Made by a program: the position numbers and the translations under genes. 64,000 bases of DNA from Leifsonia sp. Leaf264 (lineage in GTDB: Bacteria > Actinomycetota > Actinomycetes > Actinomycetales > Microbacteriaceae): positions 1 to 64,000 of the forward strand of contig NZ_LMMR01000010.1 of the NCBI RefSeq assembly GCF_001422325.1, in the 5' to 3' direction. The stretch's first letter is position 1, and each line of letters opens with the position of its first letter. Shown here piece after piece: positions 15,731 to 25,988 of this stretch. The notes under the pieces are model-generated. The model ran no database searches. It was not told the DNA's origin and was given only the letters and a program-made list of their open reading frames with translations.

Positions 15731-18277
15731 CTACGGGCGTCCCGGCTGTCGCTCGGGCAGGCCGGCGAGCCTGCCCAGCGCCCGGCGGTAGGAGGGCGTG
15801 CGCGGATACCAGCTGTGCGCGTCCACGGCGCCGACGTACCCGCTGGCATCCACCTCCTCGGCGTACACGTCGCGATCGTTCGGCGTCGTCGACCAGGACG
15901 GGAACCCGAGGAAGTCCGTCGCGCGCCAGAGGCTGATCCAGTCGGCGACGGGGACAACGCCCGGCGCCGGGCGCTCGGACGCCAGGCCGGCCGCCGCCGC
16001 CCGCTCCTGCTCGGCGATGACATGCGCCCCGTCCGAGGCCCACGGATCGCGTGCCCGCAGCTTGGGAGCACGGCACGGCTCACCGCCGATGACCTCCGGC
16101 CCGAGGATCTCGGGCCAGAACCGACCGAAGTACGGTCGCAGCTGGATGCCGAAGGTGAGCAGCGACACCCGCCCCTGATACCGGCTGAGCCAGTTCGGAT
16201 GCGTCGCGAGAGCGAACAGGGATGAGACGGCCACGACTCCGCCCATGCTGTGCGCCGTCACGATCGCCGTGCGCTCCTGACCCTTGACGGGCGGAAGGTC
16301 GAGCCACCAGCTGAGGCGGCGTGCCACCTCGGGAACCGCTCGCTCGGTGTAGCAGGGCGCGCCCAGCGGGTGGCCTGCGCGTGGGAGGAAGCAGGCCAGG
16401 TCCCACACGAGCCCGAGGGGCCGCACGACTTTCGAGCCGCCGAAGACGAGACCGCCGACGACGGCGAGGCCGACGGCTCCCCAGACAATGAGCGAGAAGT
16501 CCATCCACCGTGCGGCGAGAACCGATGCCGTCGAGAACGGCTCCGGTGTCAGCAGGGCCTTCACGAAGGACTGGTTCAACGACGAGAAGGCCGTGATCAC
16601 CGTGACCACCGTCGCGGCCATCGCGGCCAGGCACAGGGCGCCGAGGATGGGCTCGACCAGGTGATAGCGCGCTGCGGCCGCACGCTTCCGGCGCACCTCG
16701 CCGGCGAGGAGCGCCCGCAGGTCGCCGCGGGGGCTGCCATCGGCGATGGGCGGCTCCTTCGACGCGTCGTCCCAGAAGGCGTCGATGCGCGGAAGCACAT
16801 CGCGACGACGGATGAGGGCTATCGCCACGATGAGCACGGCCACGATGAGGAAGGCGAGCAGCACGCCGAGGTACCAGGGGTAGAAGGCGCCGAGCCGGAG
16901 CGACGGGTCGCCACGAACGCATCCGGTCCCCGTGCAGGAGGCGTACGCCGCGGCCAGCCTGCGCCCGCCCCCGAGGGCACTCGGCGGCTTGTCGCCGTTC
17001 AGCCAGTCGCCCACCACCACGTTCACGACGCTGGAGAGCGCCAGTCCGATCACCAGTCCCATCGTCATGAAGACGGCTGGAGCCATCCCGCCCCATGCCC
17101 GGTGCCGGCGATCCGGCGCCGGGAAGAACAGCGTGGCCGTGACCAACAGCACGGCGAGCAGCACCGTCGAGACCAGCACCCAGTTGAACGCGATCCGCAT
17201 CGTGTAGCCGTTGATGTCGAGGCCGGGCAGGACTGAGAGTGCTCCGGTCGCGACCGCGAGCACCAGGAATGCCGCCGTGAGGGTGAGCGTCGGGAGCGGG
17301 CTGCGCTCCTCGAGCTGTTCGAACGGCATGGTGTCGGTTCGATAGGCGAGCACGACCGCCGTCACCATCACGATGGTGGCGGCGATGCAGACGCCGATGC
17401 CCCATCCCGGCTGGCTGCCGCTCGACAGGGCCAACCCGCAGAGCAGTGCTGTCATCGCGATGCCCGTGGCGAGGTGCATGGAGGTCAGACGGGAGATCTC
17501 GGTGCGGGTCTGCCAGAACCGCGGCTGCGCGAGGAGGACGGGCTCATCGGTCGACGGTGCGCCCTTGATGATGCGCCCCGCCACGTTGTAGCGCAGCCGA
17601 GCGAGCGTCGAGGTGGCGAAGACTGCGAACAGCACGGCGACGGGCACGATCGAGAAGAACGCTATGCGCCTCCCCGTCGACCAGCCGGCGAACATCTCGA
17701 ACTGCTCGGGCAGCGCCGTGCAGGTGAGCTGGCGTCCTCCGTAACACTGCACGGCGATGAGGTCGAGGGCGACGGAGGCGAACGAGAGGATCAGCAGGGT
17801 CGTGAGCACGACGCAGAACACCCGGATCAGTCCGGACTGGAAGCGGATGCGCGTTCCAGTGCGCGGAAGGTTCCAGCTCCAGATCGCGGCGTTGGCGATG
17901 CTGAACGGCAGCACCGCCGTCCAGCAGGCGCGGCCGACCGCCGCGATGATCGCGCCGCCAACTCCGGTCCCGGGTGGCACCGTGCGCACCATGCCGCCCC
18001 AGGAGTACGCCTCGCGATGGATGCCGTCCGGCACGCTGCCGCGCGGCGACTCGACAGCGTCGACGACGCCGCGACTGCCCTCGCCGAGTTCCTGCTGGGC
18101 ACGTCCCTTCTCGAGGGATTCGGCGGTCGGATGCCAGAAGCTGCCGAGCTTGTCTCCCATGGCGAACTCCACCTCGTCGGGCGGGAGGTCGAGCAGCTCG
18201 TGCGGCGGCATGTTGTTCACGCCATGGATGCGCAGTTCGAGGACAGGTTCGCCGCCGCTCGCGTTGGTCGCCATCAT
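15731..18277 (-). CDS. large membrane protein with a split alpha/beta-hydrolase catalytic core
   Basis: An 848-residue protein of unrecognised function. Residues 12-22 (VLELRIHGVNN) look like the beta-strand plus oxyanion HG turn that opens many lipases. About ten hydrophobic helices follow between ~105 and ~640. The nucleophile elbow AHSMGG then appears with Ser677, followed by WRATDFLG (Asp788) and AHSWYPR (His821), in the right order for a Ser-Asp-His triad. I infer a serine hydrolase whose fold is interrupted by a membrane block. It converges with the Nudix gene. The start is one of two adjacent ATGs (18277 or 18274) behind aaagg. Activity is not proven. Confidence 0.75.
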   Translation of the reverse strand: MMATNASGGEPVLELRIHGVNNMPPHELLDLPPDEVEFAMGDKLGSFWHPTAESLEKGRAQQELGEGSRGVVDAVESPRGSVPDGIHREAYSWGGMVRTVPPGTGVGGAIIAAVGRACWTAVLPFSIANAAIWSWNLPRTGTRIRFQSGLIRVFCVVLTTLLILSFASVALDLIAVQCYGGRQLTCTALPEQFEMFAGWSTGRRIAFFSIVPVAVLFAVFATSTLARLRYNVAGRIIKGAPSTDEPVLLAQPRFWQTRTEISRLTSMHLATGIAMTALLCGLALSSGSQPGWGIGVCIAATIVMVTAVVLAYRTDTMPFEQLEERSPLPTLTLTAAFLVLAVATGALSVLPGLDINGYTMRIAFNWVLVSTVLLAVLLVTATLFFPAPDRRHRAWGGMAPAVFMTMGLVIGLALSSVVNVVVGDWLNGDKPPSALGGGRRLAAAYASCTGTGCVRGDPSLRLGAFYPWYLGVLLAFLIVAVLIVAIALIRRRDVLPRIDAFWDDASKEPPIADGSPRGDLRALLAGEVRRKRAAAARYHLVEPILGALCLAAMAATVVTVITAFSSLNQSFVKALLTPEPFSTASVLAARWMDFSLIVWGAVGLAVVGGLVFGGSKVVRPLGLVWDLACFLPRAGHPLGAPCYTERAVPEVARRLSWWLDLPPVKGQERTAIVTAHSMGGVVAVSSLFALATHPNWLSRYQGRVSLLTFGIQLRPYFGRFWPEILGPEVIGGEPCRAPKLRARDPWASDGAHVIAEQERAAAAGLASERPAPGVVPVADWISLWRATDFLGFPSWSTTPNDRDVYAEEVDASGYVGAVDAHSWYPRTPSYRRALGRLAGLPERQPGRP

Positions 18278-18411
18278 TGCCGCCTTTCTCACACAGGGAC
18301 GATCGTGACCGTACTGCGCTGACCGTGCTGTGCACCAGAGGGCCTGCCCCGACGGCGGAGGACCGGCATCCGTCGCCGAGGACGGCGTTCTGGCCACCCG
18401 AGCGGGAGGGG

Positions 18412-18449
18412 TAGGCTTTCAGATGGCCCGAAACTGTCTTGACGTCGAG
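18412..18449 (+). promoter_or_regulatory. sucCD promoter region with TCA-type operator
   Basis: A -10-like TAGGCT is at 18412-18417. It is followed by aactgtcttgacgtcgag at 18432-18449, which matches the core of the palindrome before icd (45609-45626) at 17 of 18 bases. The tcttgaNNtcgag core is itself palindromic. A common regulator of both TCA genes is inferred; the protein is unknown. Confidence 0.55.
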
Positions 18450-18532
18450 GTAATCGCGCGGACTCGGGTCACCGAACACATCCCCTGAAAAGCCAGCGCC
18501 GCGCGCTCAATGCGGATTGGAAGTCACGCAAC

Positions 18533-19702
18533 GTGGATCTTTACGAGTACCAGGCCAGAGACCTGTTCGAACAGTACGGTGTCCCGGTCCTGCCGGGCAT
18601 CGTCGCGGACACCGCCGACGAGGTGCGGGCAGCGGCCGAGAAGCTGGGCGGCGTCGTCGTCGTCAAGGCACAGGTCAAGGTCGGAGGCCGCGGCAAGGCC
18701 GGCGGCGTCAAGGTCGCCAAGAACCCCGACGAGGCCTACGAGGCAGCACAGGCCATCCTGGGCCTGGACATCAAGGGCCACGTCGTCAAGCGCGTCATGG
18801 TCGCCGGTGGGGCGCGCATCGCGCAGGAGTACTACTTCTCCGTCCTGCTCGACCGGGCCAACCGCTCCTACCTGTCGCTCACGAGCTTCGAGGGCGGCAT
18901 GGAGATCGAGCAGCTCGCCGTCGAGAAGCCCGAGGCGCTCGCGCGCATCGAGGTGAACCCGGGTGAAGGCCTCGACCTCGAGACGGCCAAGGCCATCGCC
19001 GTCGCTGCGAAGTTCCCGGCCGAACTGGTCGACAAGGTCGCACCGGTGTTCGTCAAGCTCTACGAGGTCTACACCGGCGAGGACGCCACCCTCGTCGAGG
19101 TGAACCCCCTGGTTCTCACCGAGGAGGGCGACATCATCGCCCTCGACGGCAAGGTCACGCTCGACGAGAACGCCGGGTTCCGTCACCCGAACCACGCCGA
19201 GCTCGAGGATGCCGCTGCAGCCGACCCGCTCGAGGCGAAGGCCAAGGAGTCGGACCTCAACTACGTCAAGCTCGACGGCCAGGTCGGAATCATCGGAAAC
19301 GGTGCCGGTCTCGTGATGTCGACCCTCGACGTCGTCGCCTACGCCGGTGAGAACCACGGCGGAGTGAAGCCCGCCAACTTCCTCGACATCGGCGGTGGAG
19401 CATCCGCCGCCGTCATGGCGGCCGGCCTCGACGTCATCCTCGGCGACGAGCAGGTCAAGGCCGTGTTCGTGAACGTCTTCGGCGGCATCACCGCGTGCGA
19501 CGCTGTGGCCAACGGCATCGTCGGTGCTCTCGAGACCCTCGGCGAGCACGCCAACAAGCCTCTCGTCGTGCGCCTCGACGGCAACAACGTCGACGAGGGC
19601 CGCCGCATCCTCAACGACTACAACCACCCGCTCGTCACCCTCGCCGCCACCATGGACGAGGGCGCCGACAAGGCCGCCGAGCTCGCGAACGCCGCCGCGT
19701 AG
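18533..19702 (+). CDS. sucC: succinate--CoA ligase (ADP-forming) subunit beta
   Basis: A 389-residue beta subunit of the TCA enzyme that couples succinyl-CoA cleavage to NTP synthesis. It starts [19 protein letters not shown]. It has the ATP-grasp nucleotide region ([16 protein letters not shown]), metal-binding [12 protein letters not shown], and the C-terminal CoA-ligase domain with [10 protein letters not shown]. Start is GTG at 18533. sucD follows 29 bases downstream. The leader carries the element shared with icd. Confidence 0.96.
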   Translation: MDLYEYQARDLFEQYGVPVLPGIVADTADEVRAAAEKLGGVVVVKAQVKVGGRGKAGGVKVAKNPDEAYEAAQAILGLDIKGHVVKRVMVAGGARIAQEYYFSVLLDRANRSYLSLTSFEGGMEIEQLAVEKPEALARIEVNPGEGLDLETAKAIAVAAKFPAELVDKVAPVFVKLYEVYTGEDATLVEVNPLVLTEEGDIIALDGKVTLDENAGFRHPNHAELEDAAAADPLEAKAKESDLNYVKLDGQVGIIGNGAGLVMSTLDVVAYAGENHGGVKPANFLDIGGGASAAVMAAGLDVILGDEQVKAVFVNVFGGITACDAVANGIVGALETLGEHANKPLVVRLDGNNVDEGRRILNDYNHPLVTLAATMDEGADKAAELANAAA

Positions 19703-19731
19703 GCCACGGACAAGGACAGGATTCAATAGAC

Positions 19732-20619
<888 letters not shown>

Positions 20620-20632
20620 CGCCATCGCAGTG

Positions 20633-20666
20633 ACGAGGGGCTCGCCGGCATCGGCGGGCCCCTCGT
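20633..20666 (+). terminator. hairpin after sucD
   Basis: The arms acgaggggctcgccg and tcggcgggcccctcgt pair with one mismatch around a very short loop. No T-run follows, so it may be a weak or factor-assisted terminator that separates sucCD from the next genes. Confidence 0.55.
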
Positions 20667-20765
20667 GCGGTCCCGGCGTCACCTGACGCCGTTTGTGCCA
20701 GAGACCTGTCGGGCGCGCGTTCCTTGCCGATACTGTGAGGGACACGTGACGAGAGGGCGGGACTG

Positions 20766-22337
20766 ATGGCGCGGTTGACGAATGCAGAGTTGCAGCGGCA
20801 ACTCGAGTTGCTTGCTGCCGAGAACGCCGAACTGCGCCTCAGGCAGAGCGAGGCCGAGGAATCGGGTGGAGTCGAGTCCGAGGAGCTGCGGCTCCAGCAG
20901 GAGGATGCGGCGACCGCTCTCTCCCTCGAGGCCGAGCAGCAGCGCAGAGAGCAGGCCGAGGCAGCCGCAGCCCTCGCCGCCGAGAACGCTGCCCTGCGCG
21001 CAGAGCTCGAGGCCGCCCGCAGCGCAGCCGAGACCGTTCCGATCAATCCCGTCGACGAGATCCTCGTGCCGACGACCAAGGTGCGCCGACCCCACAGCAG
21101 CCGCTGGTGGGCCGTGCTCTCGGCATTCCTCATCGTCATCGGGCTGATCCTCGCCCCCACGGCCGTCGTCGCGGGCTGGGCGAAGAACCAGCTCTCGAGC
21201 ACCGAGACCTTCGTCGCCACGTTCGCGCCGCTGGCCGACGATCCCGCGGTGCAGGAGCTCGTCACGGACCAGGTGGTCGTCGCCATCAACGACCAGGTCG
21301 ACGTCGACGGCCTCACCAATTCGCTGTTCGATGGCGTTCAGGAGCTCGGCCTCGGCCCGAAGGCCTCTGCCGCGCTCGACCTGCTGCGGGCTCCCGCCGT
21401 GGCCGGCATCCAGTCGCTCATCCAGGACTCGGTGTCGAAGTTCGTCGAATCCGACGCCTTCTCCGCCATCTGGGAGCAGGCGCTGACGGTGACGCACAAC
21501 CAGCTGCTCGCGACCCTCAACGGCGACGAGAACGCGGCCATCGGCATCGATGACAAGGGGCAGATCGGCGTGCAGCTCGCACCCATCATCGACGAGGTGA
21601 AGAAGGTCCTGGTGAACCAGGGCATCGGCTTCGCCTCGCAGATCCCGACCATCGACAAGACGATCGTGATCGCACAGTCCGACCAGGCCGTGCTGGCCCA
21701 GTCGCTCTACGGGGTCGCCGTCGCCATCGGGATCTGGCTGCCCTGGGTGGCCCTGGCCTTCCTGGTCGCTGGAGTGCTCGTCGCCCGCCGCCGCATCGTC
21801 GCGATCCTCGGCGCGAGCATCGGCCTCGCGATAGCCATGGTCGTGCTCGCCAGCGGGCTCGGCGTCGGCCGCATCCTCGTGATCGCGAACCTGGCGCCGT
21901 CGATCATGTCGGCCGCGGCCGCCGGTGCCATCTACGACCAGGTGCTCGTCTTCATCCACGCGACGATCACCTCGGTGGCGGTCCTCGCCGTCACCGTCGC
22001 GATCGTCAGCTGGCTGTCGTCGTCGTACGGTCCCGCGGTCAAGCTGCGCTCGCTGTTCCTCGGCTGGGTGTCGTGGCTGCGCTCCTCGGCAGAGGAACGT
22101 GGCGTGACCACCGGCCGCTTCGGCGAGTGGCTCTACCGCCAGCGGGTCCTCGTGCGGATCGCCGTCGGTGTCATCGCGGCGGCGCTCATCCTCTTCGTGC
22201 GACCGCTCAGCCCGGCCTTCATCATCTGGACGGCGGTCATAGCGATCATCGTTCTCGGCATCAGCGAGCTGCTCCAACGTCCCGTCGTGACGGTGCCGGA
22301 GGATGCCGACGAAGACACCCCGATCGTCGTCGCCTGA
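20766..22337 (+). CDS. conserved actinobacterial membrane protein with coiled-coil N-terminus
   Basis: A 523-residue protein of unknown function. Residues 1-90 are Glu/Ala/Leu-rich with heptad character (LQRQLELLAAENAELRL), predicted coiled coil. A helix at ~115-135 leads into a ~200-residue extracytoplasmic region. Then come about four helices (~315-430) and two more at ~465-505. It sits between sucD and the PerM-like gene, the position held in Mycobacterium tuberculosis by Rv0954, though I cannot show homology. A TACTGT box at 20731-20736 and gagaggg before the ATG suggest its own promoter. Confidence 0.75.
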   Translation: MARLTNAELQRQLELLAAENAELRLRQSEAEESGGVESEELRLQQEDAATALSLEAEQQRREQAEAAAALAAENAALRAELEAARSAAETVPINPVDEILVPTTKVRRPHSSRWWAVLSAFLIVIGLILAPTAVVAGWAKNQLSSTETFVATFAPLADDPAVQELVTDQVVVAINDQVDVDGLTNSLFDGVQELGLGPKASAALDLLRAPAVAGIQSLIQDSVSKFVESDAFSAIWEQALTVTHNQLLATLNGDENAAIGIDDKGQIGVQLAPIIDEVKKVLVNQGIGFASQIPTIDKTIVIAQSDQAVLAQSLYGVAVAIGIWLPWVALAFLVAGVLVARRRIVAILGASIGLAIAMVVLASGLGVGRILVIANLAPSIMSAAAAGAIYDQVLVFIHATITSVAVLAVTVAIVSWLSSSYGPAVKLRSLFLGWVSWLRSSAEERGVTTGRFGEWLYRQRVLVRIAVGVIAAALILFVRPLSPAFIIWTAVIAIIVLGISELLQRPVVTVPEDADEDTPIVVA

Positions 22338-22355
22338 GGCCGGGCATCCGGAGGG

Positions 22356-22361
22356 TAGAGT
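22356..22361 (+). promoter_or_regulatory. -10 box TAGAGT before the DUF6350 gene
   Basis: TAGAGT ends nine bases before the ATG at 22371, within the short intergenic gap. A near-leaderless internal promoter is likely. Confidence 0.4.
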
Positions 22362-22370
22362 CCCTCACGG

Positions 22371-23630
22371 ATGAACCGCATAACGACCGCACTGATCGCC
22401 GCTCTCGAGGCGCTCGTCGTCGTCGCCGTCGGTATCGGCATCCCGCTCGTCCCGCTCACGATCCTGTGGGCGACCACTCTCGGCATGGCATCGGACTGGG
22501 TGCCGTTCTGGCGGGCGTCCGTCGACGTCTGGCTCGTCGGCCACGGCGTCGACCTCACGGTGCGACTCCCGGAGGCGTTGGCCACGACGACGGGTCTCCC
22601 GGATGCCGCCGAGCCGTTCACCATCACGATCGCCCTGCTCGGCTTCGCCGTGATCACGGCGCTGAGCGGCCTGCGGGTCGGTCGACGTTCTGTCATCAGC
22701 GGCGACAGGCTGCTCGGGATCGCCGTCGCCGCGGTCACGTTCGCGGTCCTCGCCGCCCTCGTCGCGCTCAGTGCGGCGACCACTGTCGCCACTCCCGCTG
22801 CCGGGCAGGCCGTCGTGATCCCTGTCGCCGTCTACCTGTTCGCGATGATCATCGGATCCGAGTGGGAACTGCAACGACTGCCCGCCGACCGATGGGATGC
22901 CGCCGCCCGATGGGTGCGCGGCCGCATCGGCGCCTGGCCCCAGGTCGTGCGCGGGGGGATCGCCGCAGCATCCCGCGGAGCCGCCGTCGCCGTCGCCGGG
23001 GTGATCGGCGTCGCCGCGACAGTCGTCGCCGTGATGCTCGTGACGCACTACGCGACCATCACGGCCCTGTACGAGACCCTGCAGGCCGGGGCGATCGGCG
23101 GGATCGCCATCACGCTGCTGCAGCTCGCCCTGCTCCCGAACCTGGTCATCTGGGGCGCGGCCTGGCTGATCGGTCCCGGCTTCCTGATCGGCACCGGATC
23201 GAGCGTCGCACCCGGGGGGACGGTGCTCGGAACCGTGCCGGGCCTTCCGGTTCTCGGCGCCCTGCCGCAGGGGGAGCCAGCCATCGGCATCCTCGGAGTG
23301 CTGGTGCCCATGGCCTTCGGGGTGGCCGCTGGGTGGCTGGCCCATCGCCGGGTGCCGTCCGTCGCCACGCGACTCGAGCTGACTGCCGTCGGCGTCGGAA
23401 CCGGCGTGATCGCCGGCATCGTCTTCGGGCTGCTCGCCTGGTGGTCGGGTGGGGCCATCGGTCCCGGGCGCCTCGTGAGCGTCGGTCCCGAACCGTGGCT
23501 GGTCGGCCTCCTCGCGGCGGCCGAGATCGCCGTGCCGGCCGTCCTCGTGCTGCTGGCGTCGGACTGGCGCGGCTCGGCTGCCGAGCGCGCCATGGCTGAA
23601 CTGCATTCCGACGAGCCTGCGCGCGACTGA
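22371..23630 (+). CDS. DUF6350 family membrane protein (PerM-like)
   Basis: A 419-residue protein with about ten membrane helices. It matches the DUF6350 group by its opening helix ([20 protein letters not shown]) and the central [16 protein letters not shown] segment. The same family and position (between sucCD and purN) describe M. tuberculosis Rv0955/PerM, a membrane protein linked to cell division and low-Mg2+ persistence. The assignment rests on topology plus conserved gene order. No catalytic residues are apparent. Confidence 0.8.
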   Translation: MNRITTALIAALEALVVVAVGIGIPLVPLTILWATTLGMASDWVPFWRASVDVWLVGHGVDLTVRLPEALATTTGLPDAAEPFTITIALLGFAVITALSGLRVGRRSVISGDRLLGIAVAAVTFAVLAALVALSAATTVATPAAGQAVVIPVAVYLFAMIIGSEWELQRLPADRWDAAARWVRGRIGAWPQVVRGGIAAASRGAAVAVAGVIGVAATVVAVMLVTHYATITALYETLQAGAIGGIAITLLQLALLPNLVIWGAAWLIGPGFLIGTGSSVAPGGTVLGTVPGLPVLGALPQGEPAIGILGVLVPMAFGVAAGWLAHRRVPSVATRLELTAVGVGTGVIAGIVFGLLAWWSGGAIGPGRLVSVGPEPWLVGLLAAAEIAVPAVLVLLASDWRGSAAERAMAELHSDEPARD

Positions 23631-23679
23631 GCCTCGGCACCGGCGCAGCCGCCCGGCATCCGCACCGCATGTGCTCGGG

Positions 23680-23685
23680 TAGGCT
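23680..23685 (+). promoter_or_regulatory. -10 box TAGGCT, leaderless purN promoter
   Basis: TAGGCT ends seven bases before the GTG at 23693, which supports GTG as the purN start and a leaderless mRNA. Confidence 0.45.
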
Positions 23686-23692
23686 CGATGGC

Positions 23693-24286
23693 GTGCTGTC
23701 GCTCGTGGTCCTGATCTCCGGAGGGGGGTCGAACCTCCGCGCCCTGCTCGAGGCATCGCAGGACGCCGAGTTCCCCGCACGCGTCGTGGCGATCGGTGCC
23801 GACCGCGACGCCGACGGGCTCTCCCTCGGCGAGGAGTACGGCATCCCGACCTTCACGGTCGCCTACCCCTCCTACCCCGATCGCGAGACCTGGGGCGACG
23901 CGCTGCTGGAGCAGATCCGGGCGTGGGGTCCCGACCTCGTGGTGCTCAGCGGGATGATGCGCCTGCTGCCGCCTCGTGTGGTCGCGGCGCTCTCGCCGAA
24001 CCTCATCAACACGCACCCCGCCTACCTCCCGGAGTTCCCCGGCGCACACGGCGTCCGTGACGCCCTCGCGGCCGGAGCCAGCGAGACCGGTGCGAGCCTC
24101 ATCGTCGTCGACAACAGCGTCGACGGCGGACCGATCATCGCGCGGGAGCGCGTGCCGATCCACGACGGCGACACCGAGTCGTCGCTGCACGATCGCATCA
24201 AGCCCGTCGAGCGCCGCCTCCTCATCGAGGCCGTTCTCGACATCGCCAACGGACACGTCGATTTGAAGGAACTCTCCCGATCATGA
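23693..24286 (+). CDS. purN: phosphoribosylglycinamide formyltransferase
   Basis: A 197-residue GAR transformylase using 10-formyl-THF in the third step of purine synthesis. [12 protein letters not shown] at 8-19 is the phosphate-binding start. Catalytic Asn106 and His108 are in [16 protein letters not shown], and the catalytic Asp is in VDGGPII (~143). The GTG at 23693 gives the standard N-terminus [11 protein letters not shown]; the upstream ATG at 23669 lies before the -10 box. It overlaps purH by four bases. Confidence 0.95.
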   Translation: MLSLVVLISGGGSNLRALLEASQDAEFPARVVAIGADRDADGLSLGEEYGIPTFTVAYPSYPDRETWGDALLEQIRAWGPDLVVLSGMMRLLPPRVVAALSPNLINTHPAYLPEFPGAHGVRDALAAGASETGASLIVVDNSVDGGPIIARERVPIHDGDTESSLHDRIKPVERRLLIEAVLDIANGHVDLKELSRS

Positions 24287-25884
24287 GCGGCCCCAGCCAC
24301 GACCCCAGCCTGTACCGCGACCGCGACGTCGTCCCCATCCGTCGCGCGCTCATCTCGGTGAGCGACAAGACCGGCCTGCTCGAGCTCGCCGGCGCCCTCG
24401 CGTCGTCCGGGGTCGAGATCGTCTCCACGGGTTCGACGGCGTCGACCATCCGCGACGCCGGATTCGCGGTCACGGATGTCGCCAGCGTGACCGGCTTCGC
24501 CGAGGCCCTCGACGGGCGCGTCAAGACGCTGCACCCCGCCGTGCACGCCGGACTCCTCGCCGACCTCCGGCTCGAGTCGCACGAGGCGCAGCTCCTGGAG
24601 CTCGGCATCGCGCCGTTCGAGCTGGTCGTGGTGAACCTCTACCCGTTCGTGCAGACCGTCGCGTCAGGCGCCCCGGCATCCGACATCGTCGAGCAGATCG
24701 ACATCGGCGGGCCCGCGATGGTGCGCGCCTCGGCCAAGAACCACGCCAACGTCGCGATCGTCGTCGACCCGGCACGCTACCCGCAGGTCATCGCGGCGGT
24801 CCAGGCCGGCGGCACCACGCTCGCCCAGCGTCAGGCGCTCGGCGCCGAGGCGTTCCGTCACACGGCGAGCTACGACGTGAACGTCGCATCCTGGATCGGC
24901 AACGTCGTCGCTCCGGATGACGAGGGCACGGGCTTCCCCGGCTGGCTCGGAGGCACCTGGACGCGCCAGCAGTCGCTGCGTTACGGCGAGAACTCGCACC
25001 AGCCCGCCGCGCTCTACGCCAACCGCGAGGGCGGCGGCATCGCCCAGGCCCGCCAGCTCCACGGCAAGGAGATGTCGTACAACAACTACGTCGACGCCGA
25101 CGCCGCGCTGCGTGCCGCGTTCGACTTCAGCGAGCCCGCCGTCGCCATCATCAAGCACGCGAACCCCTGCGGTATCGCGGTCGCGACTCCGGATGCCGCT
25201 GACGCGATCGCCTCCGCCCACGAGCGGGCGCACGCCTGCGACCCCGTGTCTGCGTTCGGCGGGGTGATCGCCGCGAACCGCGTCGTCACTCGGGCCATGG
25301 CCGAAACCGTCGCAGGCATCTTCACGGAGGTACTGATCGCCCCCGGATTCGAGCCGGAGGCGCTCGAGATCCTGACCGCGAAGAAGAACATCCGCCTGCT
25401 CGAACTTCCCTCCGACTACGCCCGCAGCGGCATCGAGCTGCGCCAGATCTCGGGCGGCCTGCTCGTGCAGCAGGCCGATGTGCACTTCGCACCCTTCGAG
25501 GACTGGACCCTCGCCGCCGGAGCGCCGGCCGATGAGGCCACCCGCGCCGACCTCGAGTTCGCGTGGCGCGCCTGTCGGGCCGTCAAGTCGAATGCCATCC
25601 TGCTCGCCTCGGGTGGGGCATCCGTCGGCGTCGGCATGGGCCAGGTCAACCGCGTCGACTCCTGCCAGCTCGCCGTGACCCGCGCCGGCGAGCGAGCAGC
25701 AGGATCGGTGGCGGCGTCGGATGCTTTCTTCCCGTTCGCGGACGGCGCCCAGATCCTCATCGACGCCGGAGTGACGGCGATAGTGCAGCCCGGTGGCAGC
25801 ATCCGCGACGATGAGGTCATCGCTGCGGCCACTGCGGCGGGCGTGACCATGTACTTCACGGGGGAACGCCACTTTTTCCACTGA
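24283..25884 (+). CDS. purH: bifunctional AICAR transformylase / IMP cyclohydrolase
   Basis: A 533-residue enzyme catalysing the last two steps to IMP. The N-terminal MGS-like cyclohydrolase domain (~20-150) has [16 protein letters not shown] and [15 protein letters not shown]. The transformylase domain carries the Lys291-His292 pair in [11 protein letters not shown] and [15 protein letters not shown]. It ends GERHFFH as is typical. ATGA overlap with purN means coupled translation; no other pur gene follows. Confidence 0.96.
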   Translation: MSGPSHDPSLYRDRDVVPIRRALISVSDKTGLLELAGALASSGVEIVSTGSTASTIRDAGFAVTDVASVTGFAEALDGRVKTLHPAVHAGLLADLRLESHEAQLLELGIAPFELVVVNLYPFVQTVASGAPASDIVEQIDIGGPAMVRASAKNHANVAIVVDPARYPQVIAAVQAGGTTLAQRQALGAEAFRHTASYDVNVASWIGNVVAPDDEGTGFPGWLGGTWTRQQSLRYGENSHQPAALYANREGGGIAQARQLHGKEMSYNNYVDADAALRAAFDFSEPAVAIIKHANPCGIAVATPDAADAIASAHERAHACDPVSAFGGVIAANRVVTRAMAETVAGIFTEVLIAPGFEPEALEILTAKKNIRLLELPSDYARSGIELRQISGGLLVQQADVHFAPFEDWTLAAGAPADEATRADLEFAWRACRAVKSNAILLASGGASVGVGMGQVNRVDSCQLAVTRAGERAAGSVAASDAFFPFADGAQILIDAGVTAIVQPGGSIRDDEVIAAATAAGVTMYFTGERHFFH

Positions 25885-25917
25885 CGGCCTCCTCGTCGGC
25901 GGCTGATCCCGCGCGTA

Positions 25918-25979
25918 TCCTTGAGAGCGGCACACACCCCGTGCCGCCACACCCTGCCCACGAAGCAGATCCTCAAGGA
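25918..25979 (+). promoter_or_regulatory. possible ribosome-site-sequestering leader of the dehydrogenase gene
   Basis: TCCTTGAG (25918-25925) is perfectly complementary to CTCAAGGA (25972-25979), which contains the ribosome site of the gene at 25989. Between them gcggcac/gtgccgc (25927-25947) forms an inner hairpin. If transcription starts upstream of 25918, the ribosome site could be masked. Alternatively TATCCT at 25916 is a -10 box and the pairing is coincidental. Confidence 0.35.
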
Positions 25980-25988
25980 GAATCGACG

